A stretch of DNA of 64,000 bases from Oligoflexus sp. (GTDB lineage Bacteria; Bdellovibrionota_B; Oligoflexia; Oligoflexales; Oligoflexaceae). Under the pieces are notes generated by a model. It was not told the DNA's origin. It saw only the letters and a program-made list of their open reading frames with translations, and made no database searches. The number at the start of each line of letters is the position of its first letter. Position 1 is the first letter of the stretch. Made by a program: the position numbers and the translations under genes. Positions 34,682-42,500 of the stretch are shown here, one piece after another. The stretch is taken from contig JACMPP010000067.1 in assembly GCA_014377445.1 (NCBI GenBank), positions 1 through 64,000 on the forward strand, given 5' to 3'.

Positions 34682-35842
34682 TCAGAGGGGATTTCTCCCC
34701 AAATACTCTTCGATCTTTACCGACCATGCGCTGATGTTCTTCTGCAACTCTTCAAAGGCCGTCTTTTGATAGCGCGAAAGTATAGGATCGTTGCCATAAG
34801 CTTCCCGCGACTTTTCTTCGTATTTTTGAGCCATCGCGATCAGCTTATCGCTAGGAAAATCACCATTGAGCTTGTTCACCTTCGTTATAAAGGTCCTGTG
34901 ATAGGCCGGAATCTTCAGCAAACGGGCCAGGAGCGCGTTGCGCGAGAGGAGATCCTCAGGCGCATAATCCTCTGGCTTTTCCCAGATTCGATCGAGGTCC
35001 CAGGCGACCGTGACAAGCTTTTTCTTGTCGATATCAAAGGCCAGAAAATAATTGTTATCGAATCCATCCCAATGCTCGATGTAAAGCGCGACGGCCGCAT
35101 AGGACAGAAAGCTGTCGATATCCAGTAACTTGTCGATCTTCAATCCAAACTGATCGTCCATAGGTTCGAGCCAGAGGACTTTGTAGATCTCGTCGATAGA
35201 GGTGAAGTCGTCTTTGCCTTTGCCGTCATAGCTAAAGGCCTGGGCGACCTTCGAAGCATAATCCTGACGAAAACCGGCGTTGGCATAACGGGCTTTATAA
35301 ATCCCTTCCACGTTCAGTTTGCGAGCCTTGAAAAATTCCTTATCGATAGTCTCCATAAAGATGTAGACACCCAAATACTTGGAATTGATGTAGGCACTCG
35401 CCGCTTCGGCCTTCACCGTCTCAAGATCCATTGCCTTAAAGAGATCGTAACCCATGAGCGAACGGACCATCGTCTTGTCGATCACCTGCGCACTCAAACG
35501 GTAGTGGGATCGTTGGTTATACTTCTTATCACAAAAATTGAGGTCGAAACTTTTGCGATAGGAATCGAGACTCGATCGCCCCGCATAGGAGGCACTGCAG
35601 TTGACCTCAAACTCGCCAGCCACCTTCACTTCAACCGCCGCCGGGCGTTTGGAAAGGAGCTGCCCGTTTAATAGTCCATATTCTTCCGGCGTGATATCGA
35701 GCGACACCAGCCTAAGGCCATAGCTGTTTTCTTCGTTGAAGTGTATCCCTTTGCAGGAGGAGGAAAACAGGGCCATAAAGGCCAGCGCGACCGCGACATG
35801 TTTAGAAATAAAAGAGAGCTTCAAGCCTTGCAGCAGATTCAT
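34682..35842 (-). CDS. CotH-kinase-family lipoprotein
   Basis: 386 residues with a lipoprotein signal (lipobox SSSC, about residue 30). Family landmarks are AEFEVNCSASYAGRSSLDSYRKSFDLNF-like N-terminal strand (here GEFEVNCSASYAGRSS, then SYRKSFDLNF), VRSLMGYDLFKAM, YLGVYIFMETIDKEFF, LSYAAVALYIEHWDGFDNNYF and the catalytic-site VTVAWDLDRIW. CotH is an atypical kinase; Bacillus CotH phosphorylates spore-coat proteins. Here the protein would act on the outside of the inner membrane or at the outer membrane. It is the last gene of a five-gene operon, and its start overlaps the end of the porin-like gene by 41 bases. Confidence 0.88.
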   Translation of the reverse strand: MNLLQGLKLSFISKHVAVALAFMALFSSSCKGIHFNEENSYGLRLVSLDITPEEYGLLNGQLLSKRPAAVEVKVAGEFEVNCSASYAGRSSLDSYRKSFDLNFCDKKYNQRSHYRLSAQVIDKTMVRSLMGYDLFKAMDLETVKAEAASAYINSKYLGVYIFMETIDKEFFKARKLNVEGIYKARYANAGFRQDYASKVAQAFSYDGKGKDDFTSIDEIYKVLWLEPMDDQFGLKIDKLLDIDSFLSYAAVALYIEHWDGFDNNYFLAFDIDKKKLVTVAWDLDRIWEKPEDYAPEDLLSRNALLARLLKIPAYHRTFITKVNKLNGDFPSDKLIAMAQKYEEKSREAYGNDPILSRYQKTAFEELQKNISAWSVKIEEYLGRNPL

Positions 35843-36833
35843 TATACGTTCTCTTTTTCAAATCGATCGGACTGTTAGTGCCGACCAGTTCTACGTTCAG
35901 CGCGATGCGAAGCGTATCCAGATCATAACGAACGCCCAGGAAAGATCCGAGGCTATTGTACTTGAGATCGCGATGATCGTGACAGACGGCACTTAAACCG
36001 ACAAGTCCACTTAAGGCTTCTTCCCCATCGTTTAGGAAATAATGCCCATAGAGCGTGTTGAGGCCCGTGAAATAGACACGTTCATCATCGTCAAAAACGC
36101 TCTCATACTCGGTTTGGTTGGGGTCGATTCCGGCCACCCATTCCGCTTGCCAGAGCTTTTGACTGTCGCGATGCCAGATTGAATTCATGACAGCGAGAGC
36201 CATCTGCTGACCGTCCTGAATGCGGTGAGTCCCGACCTGTCCCCAGAAGCCATAGCGCACACCTGGAATCACATCGGTCTGATAGTTCCCGATAAAGGAT
36301 GCATTTTGAGCTTCGGAAAAGCTGAGACCAAAGCTCCAGTCATGATAGAGATCGGAATCAGCGCCTTGGTCGAGGGATACGACCGTCTCCCGGCCGCTGT
36401 AATTAAAGATATCCAGAGTTCGATAGATGAGGCTTCGTTCGATTGTCGGGCGCTCCAGTCGATTCTCCTCATACTCCAATCCGAAACGCTTAAGATCATA
36501 ACCCACCTTTAATCGCAGTCCGCTATCAAACTTCTTGTCGAGCAAAGCTTGATTCACCTGGATGTCATCGGATTTGGTTCGAAAATCAAGCTCGACGTCG
36601 GCCCTGAGGCCCCGCTTTCTCTTCGTCTTGAATTCGATACGCGCTTCGTGAAAAGCTTCGCCATCCTTGAAGTTTTCGGCCTCAAAAACCGAACGTACAA
36701 AGCCTTCTATCTTAACTTTTGGGAGTTTCTTATCGCTGTCTTCGTTCGTATCGTCGCCCGCTGCGGCGAAGCCCAGGCTTGGCCAGGCGGAGAGCGTGAG
36801 GACAAGGATCGAAAGGGCCTTGTGATTGCGCAT
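35802..36833 (-). CDS. Outer-membrane beta-barrel (porin-like) protein
   Basis: 343 residues. Signal peptide with cleavage after GFA. The mature part shows alternating amphipathic strands from about residue 40 to the end (KIEGFVRSVFEAE, ARIEFKTKRKRGLRADVELDF, LRLKVGYDLKRFGLEYEE, RYGFWGQVGTH) and closes with a terminal aromatic, LEALFYF, the usual outer-membrane insertion signal. It resembles phosphate-selective porin O/P-like barrels only in general pattern. In its operon it would be the outer-membrane component for whatever the VTC and CotH proteins handle. Confidence 0.75.
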   Translation of the reverse strand: MRNHKALSILVLTLSAWPSLGFAAAGDDTNEDSDKKLPKVKIEGFVRSVFEAENFKDGEAFHEARIEFKTKRKRGLRADVELDFRTKSDDIQVNQALLDKKFDSGLRLKVGYDLKRFGLEYEENRLERPTIERSLIYRTLDIFNYSGRETVVSLDQGADSDLYHDWSFGLSFSEAQNASFIGNYQTDVIPGVRYGFWGQVGTHRIQDGQQMALAVMNSIWHRDSQKLWQAEWVAGIDPNQTEYESVFDDDERVYFTGLNTLYGHYFLNDGEEALSGLVGLSAVCHDHRDLKYNSLGSFLGVRYDLDTLRIALNVELVGTNSPIDLKKRTYNESAARLEALFYF

Positions 36834-36868
36834 AGACTTATCTCATCGAGTTGAAAACCTTTGGTAAT

Positions 36869-37888
36869 CTATCTTAGACCAGTTTGGAGACCCAGCCTAT
36901 AGAAATTGTACTGCTTCTGCTTCGAGACATCGCTGCCCACGAGCCATTCTTTGCCTCGCACCACAAGGGCTTCAGGGCTCCGGACCTCGCCCGGAATCAC
37001 ATAGACGTCGGTGGCTTTAGCATCTTGCCCCGGAACGAGGACGGGATAACGCTGGATCGTCAAACAGTCTTCGCTCAAAGCCAAAAGACTGCGATCTTCG
37101 TCAAGGGCCAAATCACTGATATCGCATTTGCCATGAGCCGCCAGGACCCAGGTCGCGAGCGGTACGAAATTGATATGAAAGCTGGCCTCGTCCAGGAGAA
37201 AGGCCTCCGTCTCGCCCAGCACCGTCTCAGCGTTGAGACCGAGCGCCTGGTCGCCCTCAGGTCCAAATTCAACGAAGGCGACCGGAAATGCCTCCTTGGA
37301 GACGATCATATGCCCTTGCTTCAGGAGTATGAGTCCTTCGCCCAGCGTATTCTTTTTGATCTTCTTCGATCCTTTGGCCACGGCATCGCTGAAGGCCCTG
37401 GCAAAGTTGAAGTGCAGCGCATGCTCGATCTTATCGACCGCTCGATTCAGGACCACGACGCTCTGCGAATGTTCCTGAATGGCAAAGAATCTCTGTTGAC
37501 CATCGATCGCCAGGCCCTCCCAATTTTTCGAAAGCTTTTTGATGGCCTTACTGCACTCATCAAATTCATCCGACTGGCAGAGGGAAAAGCGGTCGATCAG
37601 AAGGTCTTTGAAGGAATATTCCTTATCCTCAACCTTGAGGTAAATCGAGGATTTTGAATCGCCGATAAAAGCGATCTCAGGCTTGCCATGATCGAGAAAA
37701 CTCACCATTCCCGAAACTTCTTTCAGGGGAATAATCTCTTTGCTGAGTACGACCAAGGTCTTGGCATCCTGATCGAAACCATTTTGCTTATGCAGAAAGG
37801 CCAGGCTGACCGCAACGAGAAGCGAAAGCAGGATCAGAATCTGCAAAAAAAGGCGGCGACGATAGGCTTTTCTATCCCAATGAACCAC
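36869..37888 (-). CDS. Membrane-anchored protein with phytase-like/SdiA-regulated propeller features
   Basis: 339 residues: a basic start (MVHWDRKAYRRR), one transmembrane anchor (LFLQILILLSLLVAVSLAFL), then an outside domain. The stretch NWEGLAIDGQQRFFAIQEHSQSVVVLNR looks like the blade motif of esterase-like-phytase or SdiA-regulated propellers ('EGLA.....F.I.E'), repeated loosely later (DLALDEDRSLLALSEDC). Its acidic outer face would suit a calcium-dependent phosphohydrolase, but I see no certain active-site set. It is placed between DUF4956 (12-base gap) and the porin-like gene (35-base gap), so it likely works with them. The family call is inference. Confidence 0.6.
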   Translation of the reverse strand: MVHWDRKAYRRRLFLQILILLSLLVAVSLAFLHKQNGFDQDAKTLVVLSKEIIPLKEVSGMVSFLDHGKPEIAFIGDSKSSIYLKVEDKEYSFKDLLIDRFSLCQSDEFDECSKAIKKLSKNWEGLAIDGQQRFFAIQEHSQSVVVLNRAVDKIEHALHFNFARAFSDAVAKGSKKIKKNTLGEGLILLKQGHMIVSKEAFPVAFVEFGPEGDQALGLNAETVLGETEAFLLDEASFHINFVPLATWVLAAHGKCDISDLALDEDRSLLALSEDCLTIQRYPVLVPGQDAKATDVYVIPGEVRSPEALVVRGKEWLVGSDVSKQKQYNFYRLGLQTGLR

Positions 37889-37900
37889 GGGAATCTCCTC

Positions 37901-38602
37901 TTAGGCGCCCAGGCGATCGTTCGGATAAAAGATGTTGAAGCTCGCCTCGCGGTCTATTTGGGCCAGAGTTTCTGAAATTGCATCATGTTTTTCTTTGCTC
38001 ATCTTCGGGGCATTGAACACGAAAGATGTGATGCCATCGTAGGTTCGCGAGGACACGAATTCAGCCGATATGCCGAGACGGGCGAAATGACCGCGAAGTT
38101 CGCCGATCGCGATATCCTTCTTGCTGTTGAAGGTGACGATCGCCAAACGATCCTTGCCACGCGATGACATACCCCAAAGGTTACGGACCAATGTGAAACC
38201 AAAGAGCATGGTGAGCAATACCGCTGCGATGATAAAGTTCATGGTCGAGCAGGACACAGCAACCGCTAATGCGATGACGATGAAGCAGACATCCTCCGAA
38301 CGTTTCACCGGCGTTCGATAGCGCACAAACGACAGCGAACCCAGAAGCCCGAGCGAAAGTATGACCGACGACTGGATGATCCAAAAGGTGGCGGTCAGTG
38401 CCGGGGTCAATAGCACCAAACTCCGGGCCAAACTGCTATCCTGAGGCTCGTTGTCTCGAAAGTAGAAGGTGTAGAGCAGGTAGAGCAGAATGCCGAAAGC
38501 CATGGAAACAACCATGCACAAGACAAAACTTGGGACATCGCCATGAGTCATGTTGCTCGCATCAAACCCATCGCTCAAATTTTCTAACATCGTATCGATC
38601 AT
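37901..38602 (-). CDS. DUF4956 membrane protein
   Basis: 233 residues. Four to five membrane segments lie in the first 145 residues (for example VPSFVLCMVVSMAFGILLYL, then LLTPALTATFWIIQ, and VIALAVAVSCSTMNFIIAAV). A cytoplasmic C-terminal alpha/beta domain follows (RLAIVTFNSKKDIAI, EFVSSRTYDGITSFVF). The core motif LGLLGSLSFVRYRTPVK between the helices is the family signature. DUF4956 genes regularly sit next to VTC-domain genes, as here, where the upstream VTC gene is 19 bases away. It is the obvious candidate for a membrane partner or export channel of the polymer made by the VTC domain. Confidence 0.9.
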   Translation of the reverse strand: MIDTMLENLSDGFDASNMTHGDVPSFVLCMVVSMAFGILLYLLYTFYFRDNEPQDSSLARSLVLLTPALTATFWIIQSSVILSLGLLGSLSFVRYRTPVKRSEDVCFIVIALAVAVSCSTMNFIIAAVLLTMLFGFTLVRNLWGMSSRGKDRLAIVTFNSKKDIAIGELRGHFARLGISAEFVSSRTYDGITSFVFNAPKMSKEKHDAISETLAQIDREASFNIFYPNDRLGA

Positions 38603-38621
38603 CGCTTTACCTTCCCGAGAT

Positions 38622-39374
38622 TCAAGTCACCTGGATATCGCCGGTCTTTAATAAATTCAGCCCCATGAAAAACTTTGAAAAGGACACTTGCGGAAGCTTG
38701 GTCAATCCCAGGAGAGGCAGATAGGGCCTGGGGTCAGCAGTTTTGATCTCAAGCACATGATTCGGCAGAATCGCCTGACTGAAGCGGGTTTCCAGCCCAT
38801 TGGCAAAACTCATGACCTCGATGTGGGTATCGAGAGTCAAACGGTAATCGTTGATGCGATAGCGCCGCCGATGATAGCGAACGCGTATCGAAGGTATAAT
38901 GATTCCCGCCTGATTGGCAAACGTCATGATCGCCGTAAACATGGGCGTGTTCTCATGTTCAGGAACCAACTGATACCAAAGCGGAGCATCATGCCCCAGG
39001 ACCTGCACGCCCTGAATTCTATCCTTCAGTTTCCGTATGACCGTCAGGTCCTTATCCTTCATCTGCAACTGTTGGAAGAAGCCGTCGCCATAGCCGCGGA
39101 TGCGAAATTTTCTCTTGCGGTTTTCACCATTCAGGCACTGATTATAGAAATATTCGTCGCTGGTGTCATAGTAGATGGAATCCACGATTCCATCAGGATA
39201 GGGATCGCTGCCGCCATGCAAGCTTTCCAGAACATCGATCACAAAGCGGAGGCTTGGATCGGTGACCAGAAATTTGAATTCGTTATAGGGAAAGCTTACG
39301 ACATCGACCAAGACTTCCCCTTTTCGAAGCCAAAGCGGCTCCAGGGCCCTTCGGGCTTTTCGTTCCATTACCAA
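38622..39374 (-). CDS. VTC-domain polyphosphate polymerase-like protein
   Basis: About 250 residues from the first candidate start (TTG; an ATG follows two codons on). A TTG at 39311 with AAGGGGAAG before it is an alternative and would remove 21 residues. The body fits the triphosphate-tunnel VTC domain: PYNEFKFLVTD, SIYYDTSDEYFYNQCL, RKRKFRIRGYG, QMKDKDLTVIRK, IRVRYHRRRYRI, YRLTLDTHIEV and HVLEIKTADPRPYL supply the Lys/Arg and Glu residues lining the tunnel. In yeast Vtc4 this domain makes polyphosphate from ATP. The protein is cytoplasmic with no membrane segment, first in a five-gene operon. Confidence 0.88.
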   Translation of the reverse strand: MVMERKARRALEPLWLRKGEVLVDVVSFPYNEFKFLVTDPSLRFVIDVLESLHGGSDPYPDGIVDSIYYDTSDEYFYNQCLNGENRKRKFRIRGYGDGFFQQLQMKDKDLTVIRKLKDRIQGVQVLGHDAPLWYQLVPEHENTPMFTAIMTFANQAGIIIPSIRVRYHRRRYRINDYRLTLDTHIEVMSFANGLETRFSQAILPNHVLEIKTADPRPYLPLLGLTKLPQVSFSKFFMGLNLLKTGDIQVT

Positions 39375-39452
39375 GACGTGATAAAAGGATAGCGAGTGAT
39401 GGCGCTTAGATACAGTGGATTCGTTCCAAATCGAAAAAAGCTGCGTCTCAAA

Positions 39453-39487
39453 GAAAACAAAAGCCGGCTCACAAGTTGTGGCCGGCC
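39453..39487 (-). terminator. Terminator of the large kinase-GGDEF gene
   Basis: On the minus strand GGCCGGC...GCCGGCTTTTGTTTT, with an inner CACAA/TTGTG stem, 27 bases after the kinase stop. It separates that gene from the VTC operon. Confidence 0.85.
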
Positions 39488-39513
39488 GTTCAGAGTCTGA
39501 CTTTGCAATTTAC

Positions 39514-42500
39514 TTAGGCCACAGTGACCTTATTTCGTCCTTCGCGCTTCGATTTATACATAGCTTCGTCCGCCTTCTCGATCAGAGCTTCCTTGTCTCT
39601 CAAACCATCGGTGAGCGAGGCCAGCCCCAGGGATATCGTGACTTTCAAAATATTTTCACCATGGGGAATGGCGAGGCTTTCCACATTTCTACGAATCCGC
39701 CCGGCGACAAGTTCCGCCATCTCCGAGCTTGTTTCGGGCAGGATAACAGCCATTTCTTCGCCACCATAACGGGCTACGACATCGGATTTACGGCAGGTGT
39801 CGCGAATCGATTGTGCTACTTTCTTAAGCACAAGATCACCCACCTGATGGCCCCATTGATCGTTGAACTTCTTGAAGTGATCGATATCGATCAAGAGCAG
39901 CGACAGGTTTCGAAGCTGACGTTGCGACTGCGAAAGCTCTTGGGCCAGCATATTTTGAAAGTAGTCGTGGTTGTAGAGACCGGTCAATCCATCCGTTGCG
40001 GCCTTCACGGAGAGTTCGAGACGTCCCGCAGCGGCCAGACAGATGATTTCAAGGGTTTCGATACGCTCCGAAGTAAAGGTGCCACTGGCCCGGTTATTCT
40101 CAAGGTAGAGTAGACCGACGATTTGAGCCTCTTCCCCAATGCCCACTGTGATGGGGATACAAAGGATCGAGAGGACCTGCGTATTCTGAATATAGGCTTC
40201 ACTATGAAGACCGGGCAGCATATCCTGGGCTTCGCTCGCATTGTCGATTACGAGGCCTTTGCGGGAGCGCTTCACATAGTTTACAACCATGCGCGACACA
40301 CTGTGACTATGTTCGATGGCGGTCGATTGCAGTATATGGGGTTGCTCATGATCGATCGAGCTCTCGCCCTCGATGTAGAACTCGCCCTCTTTCCGCAAGA
40401 GAAGCACACCTTTTTGAGCACCGGCAAATTCAATGGCGCTGGAAATAATTTTCTCCAGCATCCGCGAATGAACATTTTCTTCCGCGATCGCCAGAAGCGC
40501 ACGCTTTAAGGTGGTGATATCGATCGTCGAGGAAGACATCGTGGCCAGGGATCCCGTCAGGGCCCTTTCTCCCGAACTACTGGTCAACATCTGCGGGAAG
40601 CGTTCTTCCAACTGAATGGACTTGGCATGCGCGCCCCAACGTTCGTAGTTGTAGCGTGCCCGTTTCATGTAAGCGTAGGCTGCCGTCTGACGCCCATGAT
40701 TAAGATGGAATTTTGCGGTCAATTCATTGGCCAGTGCTTCATCTTGGAGATATTGCTCGGCACGGGCGCCGGCAATGGCCAGATCATAATCGGTTTGCGC
40801 TTCGTAGGCTTTGCCGCGAATGGCCAACCACTGGGCCCGGATCAGAAGATATTTGTGTTCGAAGTTCATCGGCGCGGTTTTGATCCACTTCTCATACTTA
40901 CCCAGAACCATTTTTACAGTCTTCTTAATGCGCGAACGTTCCGACGAACTCGCACGATCCCAGAGCTGCATTTCCGCCAGGGCATAATAGTAGAAGAAGA
41001 CCGCACCCGAAAGTGTGCCCATCGCCGCTTTGAAATGGGGTTCCGCGAGGCGCGCGAACTTCACAGCATCGACAAAGGAATCGAAATGGTAGGCCAGCAT
41101 AAGCTTATAGAAGTGCGTCACGAACAAACCTGCCGAATCCTGGTTACGTTCGTAGACGACGAGCATACGGTCTTCATCAAAGGTATCGCCGCGCAAAGTC
41201 GAAGGCGAGACTTTCACTTCTGTGAAATTAATAATCATCTGATGCAAGAGGTTGATCTGCTCTTCATCATTCCTTTGACCGAGCTGTTCGATCACCAGAG
41301 TAAATTTCATCATCTCCGAGCTCAAACCTTTCAGTTCCGAGCCGGTGAAGAAACTCCGGTTGCAATAGCCAGCAGCAGCATGCGCGGCGAATTCAAAGTC
41401 ACCGGCGTCGAGCCCGGCCTGATGGGCATTGAGCAGGGGCGTCATCGTCGAGCGGACATGGTCTTTCCAAGGGCGGATAAACATGTTGAAGCAGACCAGT
41501 GTCGCCGCTTCGATATCTTTGGCCTGAAACTTATCGTAGAGCTTGATACCAAGATCACCTAGACGGTAGCCCTCTTTCACATCACCGACCATCGCCGCCA
41601 TGATCATACCGTAGGTGGTATAGGCGAGCGCGGAAGTCGCGGAATTCCCATGCTTCAAAGACTTCCGAACGAGCTGGCTCGTGATGAGCGGCACTTGTTT
41701 CGGAAAGAAATAGAATATCGCTTGCGCCATGGAATAGAGAAAGTGCATGCGAGCCAGCTCCATCGGATCCTTCATTTCAGGAAGATCAAGGAGTTCGGTC
41801 TGGGTGTACTTGCGCAGCTGCCATTTCGTGTAGAGAAGGGAGAAGGCAATACGGATCATTCCTGGATTCTGCGGCAGGGAAATGCCAAGTTCCTTGAGAA
41901 TTTTCTTCCCGATCAAGATCGCTTCCTGCATGTCATTGCGGGAAATTGCCGCATGAACATGAGTCTCATAGGCGGGAATCTTTTCCAGAAGAGTCCTGCC
42001 CTTACTCAGCACTTTTTCCACATAGCGCTGCATCGGGTCAAAGGCTTTATTCAGAAACGCAACTTCAGCCGCTTCCCGATAGATCACGATAAGCAAATCG
42101 TAGGATTGAGTCCAATCCTCAGCCTTCTCGAGGCTCATTGCGGCTTGGAGATATTCGAGAGCGGTCTGATACGCGGCGGAAACCTTGGCTTTGCGGGCCG
42201 CGTGAAGATTGAGTTCGATGAGTTCGAGTCGCTCGGTCTCTGTACTCATAAATTGGGTACTGGAATTCAAGTGATTGACGATCGAAAAGACATACTCATC
42301 GAGACGTGTTTTCTTGTGGAGCCGGATCAAAGTACGACCGGCGCGATGCCGGACATGCAGACGCTCTTCATCCGGTATGAGGTCGTAGGCCGCCTGCTGA
42401 ATCCGGTCGTGACTAAAGCGATATTCAACCGTGACCTCACGACCATCGAGAGGGATATCCAATTCCACCAGACGATAGGCGTCCCCGATCGGGATGATCA

